Origin: a virus
Strand: one strand, 5' to 3'
IMG/VR virus record: IMGVR_UViG_3300010885_027498
Coordinates: 1 to 46,856 of that record
Length of the DNA stretch: 46,856 nt
The notes below the pieces were generated by a model. That model was not told where the DNA came from, did not search any database, and saw only the letters and a list, made by a program, of their open reading frames with translations. Position numbers and translations under genes: made by a program. Shown here in pieces: positions 31,450 through 38,971 of the stretch; within the stretch, counting starts at the first letter, position 1; each line of letters begins with the position of its first letter.

Positions 31450-31869
31450 ACGAGAAATTACTACCGGACCGAGTTGAGGCGTGACGCGAGGAACGGAAAC
31501 GCCACTATGTCGCGCCAATATCTCCGCGCGAATACGCTCGATTAGATCGGCGCTTAGCGTGCTGTGGCCAGCCTCATACCGCAACACTGTCATTTCGAGT
31601 TCGCGTAGCGTGTAGGACGGAAATTGTCTCGGGTGCTTGTGAGCGGCTTTCAACTCGCTGTGCCAGCCATTGCCATAGTATACGTCGAAAATGCGACCAT
31701 CGCGGATAAGCGCAATTGTTACGACCGACTGGCCGCATTTTGTCATTGCGTGGAACTTATCAACGGCACAAGTGCGGGCGATGCTTTCAATCGTTCCCAA
31801 ATGATATGGGTGCATGTGCGAGCGCCCTTCCGGCGCCTCGATTGACATTGTAAAAGTATCACGAGACAT
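31447..31869 (-). CDS. Unknown 140-residue protein
   Basis: A protein with a beta-rich N-terminal half (TFTMSIEAPEGRSHMHPYHLGTI, VVTIALIRDGRIFDVYYGNGWHSE) and a helical C-terminal half (LRELEMTVLRYEAGHSTLSADLIERIRAEILARH). The ATG at 31869 carries the conserved leader (GCGGAGATACGGAT), with a TTGTAT-N16-TATATT promoter upstream. The longer frame from 31929 is not favoured. No family recognised. Confidence 0.55.
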   Translation of the reverse strand: MSRDTFTMSIEAPEGRSHMHPYHLGTIESIARTCAVDKFHAMTKCGQSVVTIALIRDGRIFDVYYGNGWHSELKAAHKHPRQFPSYTLRELEMTVLRYEAGHSTLSADLIERIRAEILARHSGVSVPRVTPQLGPVVISR

Positions 31870-31935
31870 ATCCGTATCTCCGCTGTTTGTGAACATGCTG
31901 CAATATACAATGCAGCACGCAAAATACAAGCGCCA
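31870..31935 (-). promoter_or_regulatory. Promoter and conserved leader cassette
   Basis: On the minus strand TTGTAT, 16 bases, TATATT are followed by TTGCAGCATGTTCACAAACA and GCGGAGATACGG before the ATG at 31869. It is a more diverged member of the leader family. Confidence 0.5.
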
Positions 31936-32071
31936 ACTTATCGCATAGATAACAAAACATTACCAGACGTTAAGCCGCTTAACTATTGCTTAAGCATGAT
32001 TATATGTTCGGCTTGCGTCGTCGTATGTTCCGCGATAAGATGCATCATCAAACAACGAAAGGACGATGATC

Positions 32072-32485
32072 ATGTCTCGCTTATTCGCAAACAAGAGCAG
32101 TTATCCTAAAGAGAACGCGCAAGGAAATTTGTGCGGTCGCACCCATTACGTTGACGACGCGACATTACGCTGGCACAAAAGCCGCATTATCGCGTCAGGT
32201 CATACTGACAACGGTTTGTTGTTTTGGCTGATTTCGTCCGATGCGCTTGATATGCACAACACGAAGCGCGGTTTCCGTTATGTCATTTTTGACATATTTG
32301 GCACGGTCGTAGATCGCCCGACATTGGAGCAGGCTTTTCGCACAAGTGCGCAGGCTCGCAAGGCAATGTGGAATAGCCTTAATTTAATCGAGGCCAAAAA
32401 TCACACATTCGACGCGATTGAAGCGGCGGAACGAAATTTCGCTGACGAAATGTCACGATTGCGCGAAGAGGTGTCGGCGCTTTAG
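32072..32485 (+). CDS. Unknown 137-residue protein
   Basis: A protein with HWYVDD-like start (GRTHYVDDATLRWHKSRIIA), then FWLISSDALD, RYVIFDIFGTVVDRP and a final helical part with EAAERNFADEMSRLREEV. The ATG at 32072 has AAAGGA eight bases upstream. The leader TGCATCATCAAACAACGAAAGG is similar to the minus-strand cassettes. No family recognised. Confidence 0.55.
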   Translation: MSRLFANKSSYPKENAQGNLCGRTHYVDDATLRWHKSRIIASGHTDNGLLFWLISSDALDMHNTKRGFRYVIFDIFGTVVDRPTLEQAFRTSAQARKAMWNSLNLIEAKNHTFDAIEAAERNFADEMSRLREEVSAL

Positions 32486-32499
32486 CACAATTTGCAGCT

Positions 32500-32545
32500 T
32501 ATGCGCCTTGTGCATTGCAAGGCGCATAGTCGGCAATTTGCCGCA
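32500..32545. terminator. Two hairpins between unknown early genes
   Basis: A perfect 11-base-pair stem TATGCGCCTTG/CAAGGCGCATA (32500-32510, 32518-32528) and a shorter one CGGCAA-ttt-GCCG just after it. There is no T-run. The hairpins sit between two rightward genes. Confidence 0.45.
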
Positions 32546-32568
32546 TTAGCACATAGGAGCCTAAGACA

Positions 32569-33231
32569 ATGACGTATGAACGCATTTTGCAAGCCGCGAT
32601 CAATGATATGATCGCAGGGCGCCGCGTCGCACATTGCGGCAATAGCACCGATCCGGCAAAGCAGGGCGCAAGTGCGAAACAGGAACTTGATTATATCGAG
32701 TTCTGCCAATCGTACGGGGAAAAAGGATATGATAACCCGAAACGCGGCATTTTGTTCGCCAACTGGAACAAGTTTCCGCGATTTATTGACGAATTGTTAG
32801 AACGGGCTGGTTATGCAATCGAATGGTCTGACGAATGGATCATTTCGAGCGAAACCGGGAAAGCATACCGCACAAGCCCTAATGGTTATGACTGGAAACC
32901 ATATTATGTTCTAACTGACGACGCTGATGTTGTCGGCGGCGACGAAATTGAAAGCGGCGATCAGCTTGATTGGTATGTTAACGAATATCTAATCAATGAC
33001 ACAAGCCGCGCCAATGTGTTCGATATTGATTTAGCGTCGCTCGGTTTCACCCGTTTCGACGATACGTTCGAAACCGGATGGTACCCCGGCCAGAACGATA
33101 AGCCGGCGCAAGTTTTCGCTAGGATCAGACGACTGCACCCAAATTCCGATATTGTCTTTTCTATCGATAGTGTCGGGCAATTTGACGCGCATTGGAGCGC
33201 ATGGTTCCGGGAGGCTCGGGACAATGACTAA
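32569..33231 (+). CDS. Unknown 220-residue acidic protein
   Basis: A protein with CGNSTDPAKQGASAKQELDYIEF near the start, then a pattern of aromatic and acidic residues (NWNKFPRFIDELLERAGYAIEWSDEW; GYDWKPYYVLTDDADVVGGDE). The end has beta strands (DIVFSIDSVGQFDAHWSAWF). It resembles no catalytic family I can name. AGGAG precedes the ATG. The downstream gene starts inside its last codons. Confidence 0.55.
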   Translation: MTYERILQAAINDMIAGRRVAHCGNSTDPAKQGASAKQELDYIEFCQSYGEKGYDNPKRGILFANWNKFPRFIDELLERAGYAIEWSDEWIISSETGKAYRTSPNGYDWKPYYVLTDDADVVGGDEIESGDQLDWYVNEYLINDTSRANVFDIDLASLGFTRFDDTFETGWYPGQNDKPAQVFARIRRLHPNSDIVFSIDSVGQFDAHWSAWFREARDND

Positions 33232-33463
33232 GCTAGATCGAACTAAATGGCCATGGAATAATCGACCTTCAAGCAAACATGTCTTTAAGGTCACGTTCCA
33301 GCACGCTGGCGAGTTCGGTGAAACATGCCAGCGTTGCGGCTGTCACTATAACACCCGTTCGGGCGGAACCGCTCCGGTTTACTGTTATCCTACGCGACAA
33401 TGGCTTGCCGATCATCCGTCGGATGATGGTTTGCTCGGTGAACGTAAAACGCCGTTTGGTTGA
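33224..33463 (+). CDS. Small Cys-containing protein
   Basis: A 79-residue protein (KWPWNNRPSSKHVFKV, then CQRCGCHYNTRSGGTAPVYC). The CxxCxC plus a later Cys may bind zinc. The ATG at 33224 overlaps the stop of the upstream gene (eight bases). The function is unknown. Confidence 0.5.
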   Translation: MTKLDRTKWPWNNRPSSKHVFKVTFQHAGEFGETCQRCGCHYNTRSGGTAPVYCYPTRQWLADHPSDDGLLGERKTPFG

Positions 33464-33484
33464 CCACCACAGAAAGGAAAGATC

Positions 33485-33685
33485 ATGTCTAACGTCCCCT
33501 TGACTGAAGTGCTTGAAGCTTTAATTGACAATCATTCGTTGCTTAACGTGCTAACTGGCCTCGAATGTGTTTGTGGCGAAAAGGCGGAACATATCCGCCT
33601 TAACTGGCAGGACAAGGCAACGGCGCGACAATGGGACGCTGCATCGCGCCTTTGCGGTAATGCTGCTCGCAAGGTGGCAGTATAA
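33485..33685 (+). CDS. Small unknown protein before a terminator
   Basis: A 66-residue helical protein (PLTEVLEALIDNHSLLNVLTG, then RQWDAASRLCGNAARKVAV). The ATG at 33485 has AAAGGAAAGATC before it, like other genes in this cluster. A strong terminator follows after the stop. No family recognised. Confidence 0.55.
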   Translation: MSNVPLTEVLEALIDNHSLLNVLTGLECVCGEKAEHIRLNWQDKATARQWDAASRLCGNAARKVAV

Positions 33686-33701
33686 TAACCACTACGATTT
33701 A

Positions 33702-33726
33702 AGCCGCCGCATATCGGCGGCTTTTT
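33702..33726 (+). terminator. Strong intrinsic terminator
   Basis: Stem AGCCGCCG/CGGCGGCT with loop CATAT, followed by TTTTT. It ends the rightward early genes. Confidence 0.9.
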
Positions 33727-33739
33727 CGTGTACATTGGC

Positions 33740-34133
33740 ATATAGTAAATGAAAGGTAACCGTTAACGAACGGTTAACTATACATGTTACTCGTATCTAT
33801 GGTTAATAATTCGTTAACGGCGTAGGTAAGCGTTTTTTAACCTTAACTGCCGGTGACCGGATATAGTTAACTGCCGGTTAACATATACAGTTAACAAGCC
33901 GTTAACGATGTATATGTAATGTTAACGAGCCATTAGCTCGCCAAAAACCTATGCATGGCAAAATTTGAAAACCTATGCATGGCAAAATTTTTCCAATTCC
34001 AAAAACCGGCTGAAAATAAAAAGACTTGCATGGCAAAATTTACAAAAACATTTTTGAAAAAATTTACAAAAATATTTTTTGCAACAAAAATTAGTATTAA
34101 TTTTTGCTGGCATTTTCTCTAGCAAATTTGCCG
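33740..34133. repeat. Repeat-rich region between converging genes
   Basis: Eight GTTAAC sites lie in 165 bases (33762-33926), several about 11 bases apart (33762/33773; 33866/33877/33890/33901). Two 23-base copies of AAAACCTATGCATGGCAAA... start at 33944 and 33968, 24 bases apart, and a diverged copy lies at 34023-34041. Two long A/T repeats with ACAAAAA(C/T)ATTTTT follow. Because genes converge on this gap from both sides, it is not a simple promoter region. An origin, partition site or anti-terminator region is possible. Confidence 0.7.
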
Positions 34134-34346
34134 CTAAAATAGTTGCTCAGATTTCTCCCCATAAATTGCTACGATTTTCTTAACCAAATTATGTTGAGAA
34201 ATTGTCTCCTGATATTCACAGTAATTAATTCGAAACAAAATGCTACCAAGAATTTGATAAGAATTTACTAGCCGAATTGCAGCCGATAAATCTCGGGCAA
34301 AATCGTCCGGGTCATATTCAACCAAATATAGCACTTTAGGAACCAT
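34134..34346 (-). CDS. Small unknown protein after the primase gene
   Basis: A 70-residue protein (PKVLYLVEYDPDDFARDLSAAIRLV, then FRINYCEYQ, then LVKKIVAIYGEKSEQLF). The ATG at 34346 has GGGGG six bases upstream. A longer frame from 34424 overlaps the primase gene end. It may act with the primase, but no evidence supports that beyond position. Confidence 0.5.
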   Translation of the reverse strand: MVPKVLYLVEYDPDDFARDLSAAIRLVNSYQILGSILFRINYCEYQETISQHNLVKKIVAIYGEKSEQLF

Positions 34347-34383
34347 GAAATACCCCCTGCCATCTTTTCTATTTCGAAATCGC

Positions 34384-36714
34384 CTATAAAGTTTCGCCCG
34401 GCAATCGAATACGATAAGCGACAAGCCGCCCGCCGTACCTCATTCCGATTTCTTGCGTCGGTATTTGTATTAGCTCACCGCAATCGACTAATGTCTGTAG
34501 TGTACGCTTTAATGCCGCTGTACCGCCCATACGATCGAGCGAAAAGGGCGCCCGTGATGACAATGTATTCTGCAAGTACAGGTAAGGAACAATCTTGTCG
34601 TTGTGCATACGCTCAACTAACTCTAACTGTGCCGGCTTTGTCTTGTAACGACCGCGAAATTTCTCGAAAGGAAAACGTAACCAATCATTGACCCTATGCA
34701 GCACCTCACTAGCCATCGCATTATCGCTTGTATGAACTGACTGCCCTATCTCGCCGCTTTCAAAACGTTTCTGTAGAGCATGAACACTACGCCCAACCAA
34801 CGACGCCGCCCAATTCCACACCTCGGCCGTGACTATCGGATTATGCGGATTTATCCCAATTGCAACCAAACAAGCGATCTTAAGCGTATTTAAGTGCGCT
34901 CGGTTCCAAATCTCGGCACGAACGCCCTTAGCGGAGTTCAATATGTGATCGCATTCATAATTAAATTTGTTCTCAAGTTCTTTTGCATCAGCGGTTAACC
35001 CTACCGGGATAACTTCATTACGTTCGTTTAACCCTAACGAAATCGTCGTAAGCTGTGCAATGTCTGCCAATACTTGCGAAGGAATAGGTAACCCAAGCCC
35101 GGCCTCATTAGGGATTGGCCGATTACCGCTGTATTCAATGATAATAAAGCGAGGGATTAAGCCTGCCGCGATCAATCGTTCATCGATCTTTTCATAAAAA
35201 CTTTCCGGAGTACCCTCCCCTATAATCGAAAACGATGGTGACTTAATTAATAGAGTATTCTTGCCTTCATCCGCAAACACCATCGGATCAAGAGCACTTC
35301 CCTTACCCGACTTATTATAAACATGTAAGAACGCCCTTAGAAGCGATTTCTGCGGCTGTGTCGCCCGTTGATCGCTGATCTGAGACAACATAAGCCCAAA
35401 CTCACCGACCAACGACACGAAACTGCGACGATCCTGTAAGCGCTTTACCAATGCCGTGTTTGAGCTAATTTCGCCCGGTCCGAAAAATTCCATAAAAGCA
35501 GGAATGCAGATGCTACCGGGCGCCATTGTGGGCGTAACAAGTATATCTTGCAATCGACCGATTGCTTTACTCATTTCGTCCTTACCCATACCAGTACGCG
35601 CAACAAACATTAAATATAAATTTAGTCCTGCCGCCGTTGACGTATTATAAGCACGTCCACATAGTCCAGCCATTACACCTAATGCAGCAACTAATGCTGC
35701 CTCTTTCATAGGGCGATAACTACTTTCATAGAAATATTTAGCTAAATTACCGAGTAAGCCCGGAGGTAATGTTAACTCAGATTGGTCAATTGGTTCGTAG
35801 TTATGCCCATTAGCTTGCTCAGGCATAACCGTTTGTTCTTGTTTAAGCTCAATATACGCAGCATTTGCTTTTGCTTGGTACGCTTCAAAGTCAAGCGGAG
35901 TAGAGAAATTATCAAATGCCATATAAATCATACGGCCAACGTAGTCTTTACGCTGTGCTTTCTTACGTTGACCTAATTGCGTACCCATAAAAATACGTTC
36001 AATTTGTTCTTTATTGCGTGAAAAGAATGCGATCATATCTATAAAAGCATAATCAGCTTCGCTCTGTGACGGATAGTACGGTTCCCATTTACCGTAAAAT
36101 AAATCGTGAAACTTCAACGCACCATAAGCTTTACTTGACTTATCAAGTACTTCTTGATCTGAATATCGTTGAGGTTGATCGGCCGCTGCAACGATGTTTT
36201 CATTGTTCTTACTGAGTTCCGCCCACAATATATTGAGTTTGAACTGGCAGTCAGTTAGCGGCAGGTCGAGAAATACGTCGCCCGTGACTGTAATATACCG
36301 AGCGCTACTGTACACCTCTATCGCTGCTCTACGCCGTCCAGCCGCAACGGAACCCATACCAAGAATATGCAAGCCGCGACCACTCGGGCTTATCTCTTGA
36401 TACGTTTGAAATCCCTCGCGAACTTTCGTTTGAACGGCCATCCACTCGGGATTATCTGTAATGTCCAGATCAATTACGAAAAATGGGTCATTAGCTGTTA
36501 ATACAAATCCAATTCCATTGTATTTATCGACATGTTCAACTGCATCACTAAACGACCGCCATGTAGCTGGATCAACTACATTAGCGTGTGTCTCGGTGCA
36601 GGGCACAAATGGGATTTTAGTCCATTTCGCTCTATGGTCTGTTTCCTCGTACCGCCAGTTAACCCATTGATTTAACGCCCGTAATGGCATGGGCGTGCGC
36701 AGGTAATTTGTCAT
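34384..36714 (-). CDS. Primase-polymerase/helicase (NrS-1-like AEP with DUF3987 helicase)
   Basis: A 776-residue replication protein. The N-terminal primase-polymerase has FFVIDLDI with D82 and D84, and SPSGRGLHILG (about 109-119), both typical of phage NrS-1 PrimPol. A helical linker includes ADYAFIDMIAFFSRN. The helicase part begins near 320 and has P-loop ARTGMGKDEMS (about 372-382), with Asp379 where Ser or Thr usually follows the Lys. It makes primers and unwinds the fork. It is transcribed opposite to the replication operon from the shared region 36715-36898. Confidence 0.85.
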   Translation of the reverse strand: MTNYLRTPMPLRALNQWVNWRYEETDHRAKWTKIPFVPCTETHANVVDPATWRSFSDAVEHVDKYNGIGFVLTANDPFFVIDLDITDNPEWMAVQTKVREGFQTYQEISPSGRGLHILGMGSVAAGRRRAAIEVYSSARYITVTGDVFLDLPLTDCQFKLNILWAELSKNNENIVAAADQPQRYSDQEVLDKSSKAYGALKFHDLFYGKWEPYYPSQSEADYAFIDMIAFFSRNKEQIERIFMGTQLGQRKKAQRKDYVGRMIYMAFDNFSTPLDFEAYQAKANAAYIELKQEQTVMPEQANGHNYEPIDQSELTLPPGLLGNLAKYFYESSYRPMKEAALVAALGVMAGLCGRAYNTSTAAGLNLYLMFVARTGMGKDEMSKAIGRLQDILVTPTMAPGSICIPAFMEFFGPGEISSNTALVKRLQDRRSFVSLVGEFGLMLSQISDQRATQPQKSLLRAFLHVYNKSGKGSALDPMVFADEGKNTLLIKSPSFSIIGEGTPESFYEKIDERLIAAGLIPRFIIIEYSGNRPIPNEAGLGLPIPSQVLADIAQLTTISLGLNERNEVIPVGLTADAKELENKFNYECDHILNSAKGVRAEIWNRAHLNTLKIACLVAIGINPHNPIVTAEVWNWAASLVGRSVHALQKRFESGEIGQSVHTSDNAMASEVLHRVNDWLRFPFEKFRGRYKTKPAQLELVERMHNDKIVPYLYLQNTLSSRAPFSLDRMGGTAALKRTLQTLVDCGELIQIPTQEIGMRYGGRLVAYRIRLPGETL

Positions 36715-36779
36715 TCCTACCCAATATTTTTGCTTGCATCGAAGGTTCGTGCTGCGGTAGACTAGTCGCCCTTTCGCCC

Positions 36780-36864
36780 TACTGTCAATCGACCGGATCG
36801 TATGCTCCCGCTATTAACTATAATGCACGATACCGATTGACAGTAAGTTAGTTGTGGATATGCT
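36780..36864. promoter_or_regulatory. Divergent promoter region with mirrored TTGACA boxes
   Basis: A perfect 12-base inverted repeat (36780-36791 and 36834-36845) carries CGATTGACAGTA pointing outward on both strands. Rightward, TTGACA at 36837 is followed after 16 bases by TATGCT. Leftward, the -10 is weaker. The right copy fits a promoter for the replication operon, and the left copy for the primase gene. A shared activator or repressor could bind both. Confidence 0.6.
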
Positions 36865-36898
36865 AACATGTATACGTATTAAATCGGAGCAAGCTTAC

Positions 36899-37330
36899 AT
36901 GTCGCAAAATGCATTAGCTGAGGCTGTTAAGTTCTTTTCCGAGTCCGACTTGATTTCGACATGGGAAGACTTGTCCGGTCAACTTGAACAATTGTCGGCC
37001 GCGGAGCGTGTGTACCGCGACGAAATTACACGACGCTGTTTCGCTGGCGCGCCTAGTGAAGGTACTTTCTATCATCAATTAGCCGATGGGCGTAAAGTGA
37101 GATACGTTGCACGGCTGAATTACAGCTTTGTGTCCGCCGACATATTTCAGCCCTTATACGATACCCTCGCTACAATAGTCGGTAGCGATAAGGTTGACAC
37201 AATCGTGGTGTGGAAAGCCTCGCTTGGCTTAAAGAGCTATCGCGAACTAACTGGGGCGGCAAAAATCGCCGCGGACGCGATGTTGATCACAAAGCCGGCG
37301 GCGCCCGCACTTTCTATCGAAACCGAGTAG
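36899..37330 (+). CDS. Unknown protein heading the replication operon
   Basis: A 143-residue protein with helical start (EAVKFFSESDLISTWEDLSGQLEQLSAAERVYRDE), a beta hairpin GTFYHQLADGRKVRYVARLNYSF and a helix near the end. This pattern occurs next to Sak4-like ATPases in many phages (DUF7173-like). The name is tentative. The ATG at 36899 has GGAG upstream and follows the divergent promoter. The function is unknown. Confidence 0.6.
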   Translation: MSQNALAEAVKFFSESDLISTWEDLSGQLEQLSAAERVYRDEITRRCFAGAPSEGTFYHQLADGRKVRYVARLNYSFVSADIFQPLYDTLATIVGSDKVDTIVVWKASLGLKSYRELTGAAKIAADAMLITKPAAPALSIETE

Positions 37331-37334
37331 TTAT

Positions 37335-38024
37335 ATGTCAGTCATTCTATACTCAACCGCGTCGGTAATTGCTAATGGTGTTAAAGTTCTCGTATACGGC
37401 GCGGCAGGAAGTGGTAAGACCCGATTGCTGGCCACAACTCCAAGTCCGGTCATTTTTTCGTGCGAAAGCGGGTTATTATCATTGCGACAATACAACATTC
37501 CCTTTGCTCAAATTACGACCCTTTATGATTTACAGAATGCTTTCGATTGGATTTCAAGCTCCTATGAGGCGCGACAATTTGCGACCGTGTGTCTTGATAG
37601 TGTGTCCGAAATTTTGGAAGTGTTATTGAAAAGTGAGCGATCAACAAAAAAAGACCCGCGACAAGCTTACGGCGAGGTATTGGTGCAAGGCACCGATTTA
37701 ATTCGACGGTTCCGCGACTTACCCAATAAACATATTGTGCTAATCGCGAAAGAGGAAGTCGGTAAGGACGAAAATTCCCGGATGTTTTTTCAGCCCGCGT
37801 TTCCCGGCGCCAAGCTTGGCCCAGCGGTACCATATTATCCGGATGAGGTATTTCGTCTCGTACCTTTCATTGAGCCGCAAAGCGGTCAAGCATACTCTAT
37901 GCTACGGTGCCACCCGGAACCGCAAACAGTGGCAAAAGATAGATCAGGCGCGCTCGCCGCATGGGAACCGCCGGATTTAACCGCGATTTTCAATAAAATC
38001 GCACAAACGGGAGCGTTAGGCTAA
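37335..38024 (+). CDS. Sak4-like RecA-type ATPase
   Basis: A 229-residue protein with Walker A GAAGSGKT (residues 22-29), a hydrophobic strand ATVCLDSVSEI that is Walker B-like (about 84-94), and later IVLIAKEEVGKDENS. This is the AAA_24/Sak4 pattern of phage recombinases related to Rad51/RecA, which promote DNA annealing together with the SSB. It overlaps the next gene (DUF669 SSB) by one base, the usual partner order. It is the recombination core of the operon. Confidence 0.85.
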   Translation: MSVILYSTASVIANGVKVLVYGAAGSGKTRLLATTPSPVIFSCESGLLSLRQYNIPFAQITTLYDLQNAFDWISSSYEARQFATVCLDSVSEILEVLLKSERSTKKDPRQAYGEVLVQGTDLIRRFRDLPNKHIVLIAKEEVGKDENSRMFFQPAFPGAKLGPAVPYYPDEVFRLVPFIEPQSGQAYSMLRCHPEPQTVAKDRSGALAAWEPPDLTAIFNKIAQTGALG

Positions 38025-38821
38025 TGTTCACATTCGATGCACGTTCGGTCGCCCCATGGGTTGGTTACGAGCTAGTACAGCCCGGTTGGACAAAGGTTGC
38101 AATTCGCAAGAGCAACTTCAAGCCTAATCAGGCTCAGAATGGCTCTTATCTCGAATTGCAGCTTGAAATTTTGGAAGGGCCGGCAAAGGGCAAGACGGTT
38201 ACTGATCGGCTGAATACGCAAAACCCAAGCGTCGAAGCAGTCGATATTGCCTATCGGAAGCTGGCGGCAATTTGTTACTGTGTCGGCGTGATGCAGATTT
38301 CAGCGGTACAACAGCCCGACGCCGTAGTTGCTGCGATGCACGGCATTCCGTTTTTCGCAGAGATTACGATCCAGAAATCGGCCCGTGGCACTGATATGAA
38401 CGCGATCGCGTCTTACAAGGACATCAACGGCAACGATCCGGGCAAGGGAAGCGGAGCAATGGCGCCCACAATGCAGCCGCCGCCGCCGCCGCCGTCTCCG
38501 GTTCAACCGGGCGTACCTAACATGGCGCAACAGTGGCCGCAACAGCCCGGCGTGGTACCTCCCGGTGTACCGTCCGCTGCACCTCCGGGCATGGCACCTC
38601 AGGGACAGCCGGCGCCGCAACAGTGGCAGCAACAGCCTGCCCCAGCACCAATGGCGCAGCCTGCCCCAGCAACGCAACAGTGGCCCCAGCAAGTGCCGCC
38701 CGGCGCCGCGCCTCAAGGACAGCCTGCCCCAGCATCACAGCAATGGCCACAGCAAGCGGCCCAACAGCAACAGCCCGGTGCGCCCGGTGCGGCGCCGCCT
38801 TGGGTGAATGCTCCGCGCTAA
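38024..38821 (+). CDS. DUF669-type single-stranded DNA-binding protein with Gln/Pro tail
   Basis: A 265-residue protein. Residues 1-140 fit the DUF669 SSB-like domain (YLELQLEILEGPAKGKTVTDRL; CVGVMQISAV; GIPFFAEITIQ). From about 147 the protein is low-complexity Pro/Gln/Ala with repeats such as QQWPQQ, and ends in PPWVNAPR rather than the acidic tip of cellular SSBs. The fold binds DNA with the preceding Sak4-like ATPase; the tail likely contacts partners. The GCCCACAATG motif lies at 38464 inside the tail. Confidence 0.8.
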   Translation: MFTFDARSVAPWVGYELVQPGWTKVAIRKSNFKPNQAQNGSYLELQLEILEGPAKGKTVTDRLNTQNPSVEAVDIAYRKLAAICYCVGVMQISAVQQPDAVVAAMHGIPFFAEITIQKSARGTDMNAIASYKDINGNDPGKGSGAMAPTMQPPPPPPSPVQPGVPNMAQQWPQQPGVVPPGVPSAAPPGMAPQGQPAPQQWQQQPAPAPMAQPAPATQQWPQQVPPGAAPQGQPAPASQQWPQQAAQQQQPGAPGAAPPWVNAPR

Positions 38822-38927
38822 TGCGGTACGCAATTCATAAAATGACATGGCCGTAGTTGCGTGCCTCAGAGTGCGTTTCTGCCGTACGTACTGAAACTTA
38901 ACTGCGTGTTTTGCTATTCGGTCAGTA

Positions 38928-38955
38928 GGTAGCTCATTAGCAATAATGAGCTACC
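38928..38955. other. Hairpin or operator upstream of the exonuclease gene
   Basis: A perfect 11-base-pair stem GGTAGCTCATT/AATGAGCTACC with a six-base loop, in the 150-base gap between the SSB and exonuclease genes. No T-run follows. It could be a regulator site or a transcript-processing hairpin. Confidence 0.5.
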
Positions 38956-38971
38956 AACCTTATGGTGCGAT

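Noticed and set aside
33944-34041. CRISPR-like array
   Set aside because: Only two close copies with 24-base period and a diverged third, no unique spacers between them, and no cas genes.
38300-38750. Long minus-strand frames opposite the SSB tail
   Set aside because: They mirror the Pro/Gln-rich low-complexity repeat and lack a start signal. The SSB frame is the real one.
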